Of a stretch of 64,000 nucleotides of DNA, positions 46,101 through 58,282 are shown one piece after another. Source of the stretch: Lasioglossum baleicum. Taxonomy: Eukaryota; Arthropoda; Insecta; Hymenoptera; Halictidae. The stretch covers positions 2,728,001 to 2,792,000 of the forward strand of contig NC_134944.1 in the NCBI RefSeq assembly GCF_051020765.1, read 5' to 3'. How positions within the stretch are numbered: position 1 is the first letter of the stretch; each line of letters opens with the position of its first letter. The notes beneath the pieces were generated by a model. The model was not told the origin of the DNA, searched no databases, and saw only the letters and a program-made list of their open reading frames with translations. Position numbers and translations under genes: made by a program.

Positions 46101-49100
46101 CTCATCTTGAATTTAAAACTTCATTGAACAAATTCAGAATACAGCGAAATCTATTTTATTAAACAAATGAAATAATTCGAAATATAATATGCGAGTGAAT
46201 AATTAAACGAAACATCCGTTGAAACCTATATTCATCACTGAAGAATGTAAAGATAGTCCAGAAGAAACTAATTGTAAGATAGACACCACGTAGAAGAAAT
46301 GGACGAAAGAATCGATGAACAATATTGTCTTCATCTCGCTATAACTTTGTAAAAAAGCAACATAGCAACAATTTGAAACAGAGCATCTGAAACTAGCGGT
46401 TTCAGGCTTTCAAACCATTGTTTAACGATATTGATACGGCAATTTTTGACGGAGTTATGATCACGTAAAGTGGGACCAATTTTTCGCGTTCGCACAAGTG
46501 ATCCCTTTCTTCTTTTGAGGAGTGTAGCTCTTAAAACGTCCACCTTAGGACGTAACATTATGTATAATACTTGCCACTTGACCCATTGGACCCATTGGCC
46601 CAGGTCCACCCATAGATCCTTTTTCTCCTGACACACCCTGTTCTCCTTTTGCTCCGTCTAATCCAGGAAAGCCACGATGTCCTTTAATTCCTGGGAGTCC
46701 AGACATTCCTGGAAGACCTCTCGGACCGACTGGACCGGGAGATCCTTGGGGACCAGGCTCTCCATCTTCTCCAGTGCTACCCTAATTTTTTGGAGTGGTA
46801 TTTATGGGGAAAAACAAGTAGGAATTAGGTATTAGCATCGAACTGATAACATTGTCCAACTTTCAACTTTTTTTGTTTCACAATTACTGTTGGATTCTCT
46901 TATAGAGAACTCTTATGGAGTTTTTGCGCTGATTCCGAATCTGCCCTTAATTTTTCTCCTACACGCACAGTTTTTGAGAAACATGACTTTGAAAAAAAAA
47001 CATATTTTTCAACTTTGAACAAATATTGTGCAGTTATTGTGAAAGATATTGAATTGTTCTTTGCAGCAAAAGATTCTGTATGGCGGCAACTCATGTCGGG
47101 CGAAGATATTGCTTTCTAGTTCGGTAAAAACGTCGATGTTGCAAAATTCAAAGAGGGGTCTCTCAAGATAAAAGTCTGCTCTATCGCATGATATAGTTCG
47201 ATTTTACGCTAGACCTTTATTTTCTGAGATAAATTCAAAAATATCCTCAAAAATTGGTGCAAAAGTGATGTCTCTGTCTTTAATGATTGCTTGAACATGT
47301 TAAACATTCATAATGTACTAATATATTGGATATCACTGTATTCGGGAAACTCTACAGAAACTTTTGCTGCCAAGAACAATTCAATATCTCTTATAATAAC
47401 TTCACAATTTTTGTTCAAAGTTGTAAAATATGTCTGTTTTTTCAAAGTCATGTTTCTCAAAAACTGTACGTCTGGGAGAAAAATTAAGGGCAGATTCGGA
47501 ATCAGCGCAAGAAACACTATAAGAGTTTTCCTCTAAGAGAATCCAACAGCAATTGTGAAACATAAAAAAAGTTGAAATTTGTTGGACAGTGATAATTAAA
47601 ATATCATGATTGTACATACGTCTTTTCCGGACAAACCAGGCAATCCTCGCGAACCTGGTGCACCTGGAGGACCTGAAGGCCCGGAGTCTCCAGGCTCACC
47701 TCGTACCCCCTGGAAGCCTTGTGGGCCTGGTGGTCCAGGTGGGCCTAATTCAAATATGAAGTTATCAATTTTGTAGGTTCACCAATTATTTTCAGAATTA
47801 TTAAAAGAGTACCTGCTGGACCCCGTGGACCGACAGGACCCATTTGAGTTTGCACGTAAGGCTGTGATGGTCCTGTAGGACCTTTATCTTCACTTCCTTG
47901 GGATAAAGCCAATTGTTGGTAGTACATCGACACCTGCATTAATTCAGCAATATTAATAAGTATAAATTTTTTTCTTTCTCTCTCTCTTTCTGGAAAATAC
48001 ACACTGTCACGTCGCTCAATTTTCGGTTCCCGTCAGAAGGCTATTTATATAATAGAAAGATTTAACAAATACGTACATCAGGCACAGAGCCTGGTGGCCC
48101 TGGAGGACCGGGAATTCCCGGTGATCCTGGCTGTCCCGGGTATCCGGCATCACCTGGTCTTCCGGCGTCACCTGGCCGACCTGTTTCACCCTAATCGACA
48201 CGTAGAATTAAAAACAATTCTATAGTTCACAACATAACAAATAAAAATTCTAATACATAATGGTTCTTCTTTTAATGAAACGCTTTTAATGCGACTAAAT
48301 TATTTACCCTGGGTCCAGGCATGGCGACCGCACTTATCAGGCTACTTTCGCCTGGTAATATCTCTGTCGGTGGCTAACAAAATATTAAATAGTAATATTT
48401 CATTGTAAATATTGTTTATTAGAAATACTTCATTCTTTTGCATTTTATTTAACATTTACCGGGGTGTCTCTATCCAAAGTCGCATTGATTTCATCTGGTA
48501 GTCCTGTAAAAAGAGGAATATTGATTGGAAATCTGTAAACATTATTATTATATTTTTGTATATATATATATATACATATATTTTTACTAATAATAGTTTG
48601 TATACCGTGATGAAAATAACGAGTTGGTGTTGGAACTGGTAGATCTGTAGGGAAAGCTGCTCTATGAGTTACGAAATCCTTTGGCGATGAATCGTCCCTG
48701 TCTTTACGTAGATCAATAATACAGATTATTAAATATTAATGTACAGACAAAATTTTAATAAAAAATGTCTCACAAAATAATACATGGTTAATCTACGGTT
48801 TCGTTTAAATCGATTAACTCACCCATGGTAGCAGAATTAAATGAAGTGGTAGGCAACGAAGTAGATATCGGTTCTGTATCTATTTTTAAAAAAATGTAAA
48901 AACAAACGCATCAGAATTATGACTATAATTTCGAATGAAAAGCTAGAAAAAAATAAATCTCAAGAGTGTGAAGATACAGTTGAACAATAGCAAAGACAAC
49001 AATTACAATTTAGAAGAAAATCAAACCGGAAAGCATGAATATATACGCGTCTATTATTGGTGCGCGTATCAGTTAATAAGCTATGATAAGAACGGCAATT

Positions 49101-49899
49101 GTTGATTCTTATCAATTAACACAATTGATTAATTGCATTATACGAAGTGCTAAACAGAGCATCCGATTCAAGACTTCCGGTGTTAATTACGTTGATTATT
49201 AATCCTTCCTTTAATTGCTCTGCATTCATGCCAGTACAAATGACACATTATACATTTTTTATTCGTTATACATTTTTATTTTATACATTATTTATAATAA
49301 TATAACATTATCATAAAAGCACGCGGTAGTTCGAAATTAGACTTGAAGGACGTGCAAAGATTTTAAAAAACTGCTGAAGTTCAAATTCTCATACGAAAAT
49401 TCCAAAATAATGTATATTTCTATTCATTAAAAAATGCATTTTTAAGCCCGGTCAAAAATGAATGCTGAAGTATGTTTAAAGAAAGTGTATGGATAAAAAT
49501 TTCAGTGGAACTTATGAAATCCTCAAAAGTATCCGCGCCTTGCGAGGACCAAACGAATATTGCTGTTCCGTTGCATATTACCGCAGTATTATTATCAGCT
49601 CGTTAAACTGAATAGAAGAAGGAGCAACTATCAATGCAACTCCCGTCTAAATAATTTTACACAGAGATCCGCAGTTTGGTAAGAAATTGATCTGGAAACT
49701 CACCGTTCCTGTCATCGAACTCATCGTAAGATTCGTAGTAATCGTAATCGTAGTTCCCATCGGTGGGTTGTTGAGCTTGCACAGGTTTCGAGCGTTGTTT
49801 TCGGAGCTTGGTCCTGATGCAGTGCACCTGGAGCAGAAGAACCTGGAACACGACGACCGCCGTGGCCAGTTGAAGGGCCTTCCGCCCCATGGTCCCCAT
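38986..49899 (-). CDS. Fibrillar collagen alpha chain
   Basis: Twenty-eight exons, first 49704-49899 and last 38986-39132, totalling 1502 residues. Helix exons include 47620-47744, 46575-46781, 45767-45865, 45595-45703, 45320-45507, 44526-44742, 44359-44447, 43973-44134, 43742-43903, 43483-43680, 43232-43376, 41982-42242, 41785-41918, 41452-41721, 40675-40890, 40497-40586 and 40048-40429. A signal peptide (QLATAVVVFQVLLLQVHC) precedes a Tyr/Asp-rich segment, then a short minor helix (exon 48077-48190, about 34 residues). The main Gly-X-Y helix runs from GPVGPRGPAG to GPPGEV and counts to 1014 residues. The C-propeptide (exons 39761-39979 to 38986-39132) carries CRDL, GEYWIDPNEGD and the end GAACYE, i.e. 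a COLFI domain. Such chains trimerise and form extracellular fibrils. It has no VWC or TSPN domain. Two usual C-propeptide cysteines are missing. Intron 45866-46574 uses a GC donor. Several introns are filled with foldback elements. Confidence 0.94.
40965..41437. mobile_element. GA/TC-armed foldback element, copy 1
   Basis: In a collagen intron. The left arm is (GAGA)n with GGCGCCGCAACGTGGGGGTTGG and GAGCGAAGCGAG; the right arm is the complement ending in repeated CTCTCTCG. The core 41087-41215 (CCCCCTAGTACAATATAATT, then CTCTCCAAATTATAGCCC) also occurs at 42615-42745. The right arm ends 14 bases before the next exon. Confidence 0.7.
42414..43221. mobile_element. GA/TC-armed foldback element, copy 2 (complete)
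   Basis: An 808-bp element in a collagen intron. Ends are CTTTCTATTAT and ATAATAGAAAG, followed inward by GTAGTTCTGTCACGC-type, CCGAGCGG, GGTTCCCGTCAGAAGGC-type and CACACTGTCACGTCGCTCAA arms, then (GA)n on the left and (CT)n on the right. The core matches copy 1. A third, deleted right end is at 47998-48060. Confidence 0.75.
42770..42965. repeat. AT-rich repeat of AATTACAATGTAATT type
   Basis: Imperfect iterations of TAATTACAATGTAATTCAAT in both orientations inside copy 2 of the GA/TC element. Similar strings occur at 40930-40970 and 42290-42400. Confidence 0.5.
44189..44348. mobile_element. Foldback with three CACGGACGAG motifs
   Basis: In a collagen intron. Arms TCGCGACGAAATACCG (44220) and the complement ending at 44348 pair; in between, CCACRGACGAGYTA followed by TCGCG or CTCGCG recurs three times about 60 bases apart. 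TTAA at 44189-44192 precedes CCACTTCGCTACC, which looks like a piggyBac-type end; the right TTAA end is not seen. Confidence 0.55.
44787..45279. mobile_element. hAT-type foldback MITE with 8-bp target duplication
   Basis: A 493-bp element in a collagen intron, bounded by direct repeats GTAATTAG at 44779-44786 and 45280-45287. Ends are TAGAGATT and the complement of TAGAGATC. The arms contain CACGTGTACACGTGGTACG and ACCGTGTAGTA, and the same with few changes at the other end. An 8-bp duplication and TAGAGAT termini are the hAT hallmark. Confidence 0.85.
46320..46528. mobile_element. One-ended copy of the ACACTCCT element
   Basis: About 210 bp matching 18090-18293 closely and ending CTTTTGAGGAGTGTAG; the other arm is absent. 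It lies in the collagen GC-AG intron, about 45 bases from the GC donor. Confidence 0.8.
46850..47591. mobile_element. Foldback MITE with CACTGTCCAAC ends, copy B
   Basis: A 742-bp copy in a collagen intron, starting CATTGTCCAAC and ending GTTGGACAGTG. Organisation and interior match copy A at 21565-22327. Confidence 0.8.
47998..48060. mobile_element. Deleted right end of the GA/TC-armed foldback element
   Basis: CACACTGTCACGTCGCTCAA, then GGTTCCCGTCAGAAGGCT joined directly to ATTTATATAATAGAAAG. The segment that separates these in copy 2 (about 43163-43205) is missing. Confidence 0.65.
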
Positions 49900-52541
49900 G
49901 GAGAACCGCGGCGACCAAATCCGTCGGTGTGATCCTAGAGAGAACCCGCCTTCATCTGAAGCTGAGGGCGACTAGACTTATGACAACTGGTGTATCATCT
50001 ATTTAGCAGATGCTTTGTAACTCAAGGGAGGTCATCATCCTCCGTTTTACGATGTACATAGATGCAATCCTCCCACTGCCTGGAGGTTCGATCCCCCATC
50101 CCTTCCCTTTGATCCCTTTCTTTCCAACGCGATTTTTCCCATTTTATAAACGACCATTGCCTTCCCGCCTCCGTGCAAGCGCAAATGAGAGATCTTTCGA
50201 TCGGCTTTCAAGCGTCAACTCAATGAACAAATTCGCAAATTTGTGTTATATACCTAAGAAATCGCTATTGTCATCCGCCAGTTGCTTCCAGTGTTAAAAG
50301 TCACATTTATGTATCGGTGCACTGGAAGCAACTGATGATTGACTGCAGCGTTTTTTATTTATAATGAAGATGATCGTGGATTCATTAGGTATACAAATAT
50401 TTCTAGTCATATCTTCGTGAATTTGTTGATTATATAATAGAGAATCGGAATATGCACAACACGCCGTCGAAAATGATCTTCTTGAATTTCTATTTACTCC
50501 AACTTTTTATGGATTTATAATGAAGATGATCGTGATTCATTAGGTATACAAATATTTGTAGCCCTATCTTCGCGAATTTGTTGACTACATAGTAGAGAAG
50601 CGGAATATGCACAACACGCCGTCGAAAATGATCTTCTTGAATTTGTATTTACTCCATCTTATGAATAATTAATGAAAAAGATTTGAATCTTAAAATAAAT
50701 CTAGCAATATACATGATACATTTATTTAATTCTTTAAAAGTTTAAAAATGATCGAGTCTTGAAAATTTAATTTAACTTCTAAATAAATATTCATCCCCTA
50801 TGAGTACCGATACAACAAATACAACTTTCTATAAATGATCTTACAAAGACCATCGTTTAAAAAAATAATTGATAACTCTAACATAGAGCTGAAAAATAAA
50901 AATAGATTATTTCCGAACGCTATCGATAATACGATGTTTGCATAGCGCCTGCAATAGTTTATTGCTGGAACTAGTTGCGAAGAAAGATTGATAGAAACAG
51001 CTCGCGATGGACGTCGCGACTCCTTCAACTGTAAATCCAATTCACAGAATACGCAAATGGTACATCGACCCAGTTCGTGTTTCTTTCTTCATTTTTATCA
51101 GCTACTTCCAAGAGACTATTCTCGATACAGAGACGCGTCGTTCTCACTTAATAAGTTTATTAAATGACAATCATCGTTTTGGCCGCATTCCCGGAGTGCG
51201 ACTTACTTTACAAAGCGTTAACCGTAATAGGCTACATTGACCCGCGTCTCTGCCTTCGTTAGAACCAACTATAAATCAGAGCTACCACTATATTTCTAAT
51301 AGTGTAACTGGGCCAATCTACTATGTTGCTTTTCCAACACTTTTTAAACAATCTCTTCGAGCTCTAAAATTCGTTAATTCGGGGTAGATGCAGGTTGCAA
51401 TACACCGTAGCTAATTCCCACTTCGGTATACATAATTTTACAAACATAAGACGAAAGTTCCAATTATTATAACCGACAGATTTCTCTTCTAGTCAAAATA
51501 AAATGAAAATACATTTTCATTTTATTTAACAGAACAAAGTTGTAATATGTGAACAAAAGGGTCCAGTGCCGTGTGAAGCACTGGAAACAATAATATACAG
51601 TTATATATTATTGTTGTTTGTTATATTTGCGTTACAGTGAAACATAATAACGCCACAATTTAGCGTACAAACAATATTTGCTAATAATACGTATTTAACA
51701 ATAAATCTCTGTTATCATGCATATGGATCAATTTTTAGGGACGTCGCTTATTTAAACATAATCGTAATAAAGTTTTAAGTATGTCTTAACGAGAGTTGCA
51801 GATCGAGGAATGGTCGTTGCATCAGTTTAATCTCGACGGATCTCATGCAGTTAGGAAAAACATATAATGAACTTTGACAATTCTCGGGAGGGGGATTATT
51901 TTTGATATGTAAATTGTATAAGTTAAATAAAAAAGAGCCAGTCAGTCGTTTGGACTGAAAAATGTAAACTAAAAAAGCTGAAGGAAATGTTGAAAACGTT
52001 TTTCAGAAATAAACGAAAAATTAATATATTGGATTAATTTTTCCAAACTGAATAAGTTTGACGGAAAACGAAAAAGTTTATGAGATATATTTGAATAATC
52101 ATTCATGTTTTCATTTCGCCATTGTTGTTTTATTAATTACCATCCCTTTTTCGTCGCTTTTATACAAGTACAAAAGTTAATCGATCTTTCATTGTTTCTA
52201 TCTATGATGTTACTTGCGTATTTGAGAAAAGTGAAAAACTTATGCACGCAGAAAACCTCCATGAACAATAAGTGCACGTTTTTAGTGTGTAACAATTATA
52301 ATTCTATATTCGACATACTTAAAAATATTTTGATTTGTTTTCTTTTTTATTTATTTATATTAATAATTTATTATAGAACTACAATTTCCTTTACAACGCC
52401 GAAGGCAACTCTTTTTCATTGTAAATTAAATGTTAAGAATCCGTCAAATTGTCGTTCGCTAATAATCAGCAGAGAACAGAATCAAGTTTAAACACCATGC
52501 TCAAGTGAATAGAAAATAGAAATAAAATACAAACAAAATAT
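49900..52541. other. Intergenic region between collagen and SMC1
   Basis: Holds the collagen promoter and 5' UTR (near 49900-50200) and otherwise AT-rich sequence. Contains a 15-bp hairpin (50279-50293 with 50320-50334, CAGTTGCTTCCAGTG) and a 156-bp tandem duplication at 50361-50664. Open frames here lack domains and splice support. Confidence 0.5.
50361..50664. repeat. Tandem duplication, 156-bp period, two copies
   Basis: ATAATGAAGATGATCGTG starts at 50361 and again at 50517; both copies run through GAATATGCACAACACGCCGT and TATTTACTCCA with about 10% changes. Confidence 0.85.
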
Positions 52542-52547
52542 TTTATT
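52542..52547 (-). terminator. Candidate poly(A) signal of SMC1
   Basis: AATAAA on the minus strand about 200 bases past the SMC1 stop codon. Confidence 0.5.
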
Positions 52548-52749
52548 TCAAATATATCTCGTTCCATAATTGTTTCTTTTTTTCAATGTTTCGTTACAAA
52601 TTTCAGCAATAAAAACGTGATCATCTATTTCGTCATTGCCCGTAACACCTACTGTCTTTTCTTGTAAATTAAAAATTACAATACAAAAAAAGATGCAATT
52701 GTAACAATTAAAATTGAAATATATAAATACTAGATCTATAATATATTCA

Positions 52750-55700
52750 TTAATTAATGTGCGTGGGATATACAGATAGATCAAGTGTTACTGCTTTACT
52801 TTCTAAGCACTCGCCAACCTGAAATTTAAAATAGATTAAATAACAATACTAAAATGATTATTAAAAATGGTAAAATATACACATGAACAAGTGCTCACGT
52901 CAGGGCAAATGCCAATCAACGCGTCAGCGTGGGAATAAAACTCTTCCTTCAAAGATATAACAATGGTTTGCAAGGAGCTTGTCTTGTCACGTATGTAACT
53001 TGCAACTTTTCCTATATTAGTGTTATCCAGTGCGGCATCGATCTCATCCAATACAAAAAATGGTGCTGGTTGGAAACTGTAAACACAACTCATTTGTAAC
53101 TCGTACCTTCAAATAAATGAATAATTACACAAATGGAATTACCTATGAATTGCAAACAATAAAGCCAACGCGGCGACAGTTTTCTCTCCTCCAGACAAAT
53201 TCGACATTGGCTGGAATCTTTTCCCCGGGGCAACACAATTATAATTAATACCATCCAGGTATGGTTCTTCTGGATTTTCTGGACCAAGGAACGCCTGGGC
53301 AGACTGATTTTTTGCTAGACTCTAAAATACCAACAATTTCCATTAATTAATTCTAAGTAATTAAAGAAAAATAGGTATCACGAGTTGTCGACAAACAATA
53401 ACCTTGTAAATCGGATCGATCTCGTTGGCCACGTGCTCGAAACATGACATGAATCTGTCGTGCCTCTCTTTCTTGATTTTCTCGAACTGTGTTTTCGCTT
53501 TCTTCGCCTTTTTCCGAGACTGCTCGAATTCTTCGTTTGTCTCTTGTAATTTCTCCTTGGCGAGATATAATTTTTGTATCGCCTGAAAAAACACCAGAAA
53601 TATTTTCTTCACATTTATCTCTTCACTTAAGTATTAGTGCATTGCGAGATTTATTATTTATTACCTTCATATTGGGAGCTTGAATTCTTTGAATGGTACT
53701 CTGTAAATCGTTAATCGACTTCGTTAGTTTGTCGCTGGTTTTCTTGATATCGTCATCGTCCACATCCTTCAACATTTCAGGGAGAAGACCATAATCGATG
53801 GTGATTCGTCTTTCTCGTTCGTATTGCTGCTGACTATTCAAAGTTGAGTCAATATTTGATTCTGTGTTGTTAGCTCCACCCGTCTCGTTAGCAATGTCCT
53901 CCATATTCCCGTGGAGCATTGGGATTGCAATATCCTCCATCTAAATATCATTGTTACTATCGTTAACATTTTCTTACAATTTGTACAGCTACTTAAACAT
54001 TATTCCTACGACGTACCTTGCACTGCATCAGTATAGCGTGGCGGTCAGCTTTCTTTTGCTCAATTTTCGTTTCGATACCGTTCAACTGTTTCTGGGCAGC
54101 TTGTATGTCTTTCGCGATTGCCCCAACCTCGCGTCTCGCTTTGCCAATTTCATCGTCCTTTTGGTCAACCTCCATTTTCTTCATGTTCCGTTCTGATTTC
54201 AATTGTTCCATTCGAGTCTCATCGTGATCTATCTCCATTTTCTGATTAGACTCAACCTGCCTTGCAGACTCGAGCTTGTCTTCTGCATCTTGAACCGCTC
54301 GTTCCCAACGTAAAACGTTGCCTAACAAAAATAACATAAATTGAGTACCTCTAGTCTACCAAAATGATCTCTGGAAAAAATAAGACTATTGTTAAGAAAT
54401 TTACTTACTCTCCGTGTCGCGTTGTCTCTCAAAATCTAATTGATTGTATATGCGGTTGCATTGGTTCTCAAATTCCATTCTCTTCTTTGCTCTTTCCTGT
54501 TGTGATCTATAATTCACAATTTTTTTAAATTAATTAATATTATTTAAATTATTACAAATAATACACACCTTAACTCTCTTTCTTCGTACTGGCGAATATT
54601 TGACACGCCTATTTGCTCGCAAAAACTGGCGAATACGTCATCCTCGACATTGTTCATCTTCTCTTTAATATTTTGTATTTCTTGGTCCCTTTCGGCCATA
54701 GTTTTCTCAATAGCAGTGATCGTTGGCTACACATACGAATTAGATGAATGCAATTGTTGTGTTTATCAACTTAAATGAATGTAAAATAATATTTTCACTT
54801 ACCCCAAACATGTTCAACTCATTCTGTAAACCTTCTAATTCTACCACGAGTGTTGAAATTTGTTTTTGCTGTAATACATATAATATTTAAGTACACATTA
54901 ACAAAATAAGGTAACATCACATATTACTTTATATACTCACAGTTTCAAGAAAATCATTCTTGCTATACTTCAGCCGTGTTTCTAATCCACGTATTTGCGA
55001 TTCAACTGTGTTCAATTCGGACTCTTTCCGAGACTTTTTCAAAGACTCGCGTAACTCTTCCGTTAATTTTTCCTGAAAAATATTTGGAATATGTTATATC
55101 CTGATTCCGATTGAGAAATAAATAATATTTTTATAAAATCTTGCCTTCTGTGCTTTCAGTTGAGACATTTGTTTCTCGTCCCACCGTTTCGCTTTCTTTG
55201 CAAGATCCAAACTACCGCCAGATATAATTCCAGCTTTTTGATAAAACGTTCCATCTAACGCAACACACTGTAATTGGAAATATACATACATTGATATCTA
55301 TAACTAGGCTCATATTTGAAATAAATAAATAAATAATGTACATACATCGTATCTTGCTTTTTTGTCCATTTCATAAGCTACTTTATTCGCATCCTCAGGC
55401 GTTTCACACACTAGAGCATTATTCGTAGCAAACAACACAGCCCTGTCAATATCCTTTGGAGAAAAATGCAAGACGTCGTACAACAATTTTACATTTTTTG
55501 GTTCTTGAATGTTTCTGAAAACAGTATATCATTCAACACATGTTATGATTTTCTTAAATAAACAAACTTAATTAGTTCAGACAAATACCTAAGCCTTTCT
55601 TTCAATGGCTTCGCTTGAATATAATCGAGAGGAAGAAACGTTTCTGGTTCGAGATACTGTTCTTTGAGGTACTGAATACACTGTCTAGCTGTTTTCTCTG

Positions 55701-58282
55701 TATCGACAACAATCGCCTCCATGTATTTACCGAGAACTTTAGTAATTGCAACATTGTACCTCTTGTGAATAGGTTCGCACATATTATACATACGATCGTA
55801 CTAGGAGCAATAATAATAATAATTACAATAAAACTCCTACAAGGAAAATTACATTACATACAGAAACTTAATGTGCAATATTTCTTACCACCCCAGGGAA
55901 CAAACGCTTAAAATTTTCTACAATTTCGGTTTTCTTCTTAGTCCTTGACACTTCGTGCTTGTCAACCTTCGCGTCGCCCAATTGCTCAGAAATACTTTCC
56001 AATTCTCGTTGAAGGTTCTGTATTTTATCTTTGGAAATACCAACGTCCGACTGTAAATCAGATCTCAGCTTCTTCTGATCCTCCAAAGCAGCTTCCGACG
56101 TTTTAATATGTTCCCCTAATTTCTCTACTCTCTTCGTAGCTTCGTCTTGCATGTGACCTTTCTGTTTGTGCTTGTTCTCTATCTCGGTTTTCTTCCGTCC
56201 TTCGTTGTCGAGTCTGTCTTGGTCAGATTTTTGTTCGCGATTAATGGAATCGAGGAGTTGCAGATACCTTGCCGACTGTTTGCCTGCTTCCTCTTTCAAA
56301 CGATTGTACTCCTTCACCTTGGAATCATTTTATAATTATTATGAGTACTACATTTATATTGTAATTTGACCAATTTTATTGATTTTTATACCTGTTCGTC
56401 TTCAAGTTGTACGTCTCTTCCTTGCAGCTGCGATTGCCCAGCGATACTTGCTTCGTAGGCTGCTTTAGCTTCCTCCACTTGTCGCAATTCTTCCTGAAGC
56501 TCATTTATATCTTTCTTATGAGCTTCATCCGCGATGCGAGCTTGAGCCAATGACTTCCGTGCGGATTCTACCTTCTTCTGCATATGCGCAACGCGTTCCT
56601 TCGCTTTGATAAACGTTGGTCTTTTCTTTGTTATGTCCGCTTCCACCTCTCTGATGTCCTGTTCGATTTTGGCGAGGTCCCTTCCCAACTTTCCAGCATC
56701 TTTTTTCTTTTCTTTCAAAACCTCCTCCGCCTTCTCTTTCTTCTTTTCTATCTTCTCGATCTCGTGTTGCTTTTTCTTTTGCAACACTTCTAAACTCTCT
56801 GTGTTCTTCTCATTATGAAACAAACGAAACAATTGCAATTCAACTTGCTTCTCTACGTATTCTTCCTTCAAACGTTGATATTTCTCGGCTTCTTCCTTCT
56901 CTAGTTTCGCTTCTTTTCTCTCAGCGGCGATCCCCTTTTTCTTCTGATACGAGAACTGTGTTTCCTCTTCTGCCTTCAACATTTCTGTCCTCAATCTATA
57001 AGATATTCCAAGACACGATAATTACACACATTGTATCATTATTATTCCAGGTTTAATATAATTGTTTATGTACCTTTCATACTCTGCTTTCAGTGCTCCC
57101 GAATTACTAATCTCTTCGAACAGTGCAGTACGCTCTTTCGGATTTTTCATAGCAATTGATTCAACAGCTCCTTGAAATACAAGAAAATTCTTTGCTTTCA
57201 CGTTAATGCCAAGGTGTTCCAATTCATTCAAGTATACTTGACTCGTGACAACCTATACAATGAGCACATCAATTATGTACAAAAATTCTTCACTCGAGTT
57301 AAATGTATTCTAGTAAGTTCACATAAAATCGTATACAAACACTATTATTTATTCTATGTTCGGAGGAGGATCCTTGCACAGAACGCATAAAACTTTTCTC
57401 ACTGCCATCTTCCAGTTCAAAAACAGCGGTTACAGATGCGCTGTAAGTTAAAGAAACATCTTTAAAGTTCCCTAATCATCTTAAGGGAGTAGTCTCGTTT
57501 CCAGGATTGCAAAGATCAATCTATATCGAAATTAATCTAGGCCACAGTCATCCTCAAAAATCAAGTAATTTCCATTATTTAGCAGCGTAATTTGCACTAT
57601 TCGGAAGCTGCGACAACTACATGCTGCCAAATAATGCAAATTACACCTCGTAGATGTAAAAATAGGATTTTTGAAGACAACTGCAGCCTAGGTTAATCGT
57701 AACGATCTAACATAACATTCTAGCATGTAATTCTTGCAATACGGTATATACAGGGCAACTCATTTAATCGTGCCACCCAAATGTTACTTGTAAACTCTTC
57801 GTTGTAAAACATTTTTATTTCGCATAAAGATCCGCAGTCTACTTATAGCGTACTAATTAATGTTTCGATAGTTTGCTTCATTCTTAGTTTACATTTTACA
57901 TGTACATAATCACTGGATTGTTACAGTCTCGTACAAGTTTACATTCTGGTGTACAGAGACAGAAATACCTTCGAGCAACTGGCATTCCTATCGATGCTCC
58001 ATGGATCAGCTCGCTAAAACGTTTCACACGTAAACTACTTGTTTTCTCTCCCATCACGAAACTGATGGCGTCCATAAAGTTGGACTTTCCTGCGTAAAAA
58101 GAATACGTGTAAAGTGTGATGACTGAAAAGCTAAGAAACTGGCATTGGCAGAATCAAAAACATAACCTACCAGATCCATTTGGTCCGATAACAGCGGTAA
58201 ACGATTTCAAAGGACCGATAATAAGTTTCCCTTTGTACGACTTAAAGTTATCCACTTCGATATGCTTCAAAAACGCCGGCAT
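52750..58282 (-). CDS. SMC1: Cohesin subunit SMC1 (SMC1A)
   Basis: Nineteen exons, in transcript order 58171-58282, 57969-58089, 57341-57440, 57074-57252, 56392-56995, 55889-56317, 55589-55800, 55346-55514, 55145-55267, 54941-55072, 54803-54868, 54569-54726, 54409-54506, 54017-54321, 53665-53940, 53403-53582, 53143-53321, 52899-53076, 52750-52818; 1229 residues, the family length. With SMC3 and RAD21 it forms the cohesin ring that holds sister chromatids and shapes chromatin loops. Seen: Walker A GPNGSGKS (33-40), the RFSELIHGA and NFLVFQGAVESIA blocks, two long Glu/Lys-rich coiled coils flanking a hinge (around exons 55589-55145), signature LSGGEKTVAALALLF and Walker B FFVLDEIDAALD. The intron at 55073-55144 has a GC-AG donor (AAG|GCAAGA). 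Intron 2 holds a TTAA-started repeat. The gene looks intact. Confidence 0.97.
57481..57700. mobile_element. Diverged relative of the 5016 piggyBac-like MITE
   Basis: Starts TTAAGGGAGTAGTCTCG and shares with 5016-5266 the order: CTAGGCC, GTAATTTGC, a loop, then CACCTCGTAGATGTAAAAAT and CCTAGG. The right TIR (CTACCCCTTAA) is not seen. It lies in intron 2 of SMC1. Confidence 0.5.
57821..57841. repeat. Lone right end of the AGACTGCGGAT element family
   Basis: GCATAAAGATCCGCAGTCTA in intron 2 of SMC1, without a visible left partner. Similar lone ends are near 24000 and 49665 (right) and 34291 and 59465 (left). Confidence 0.5.
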
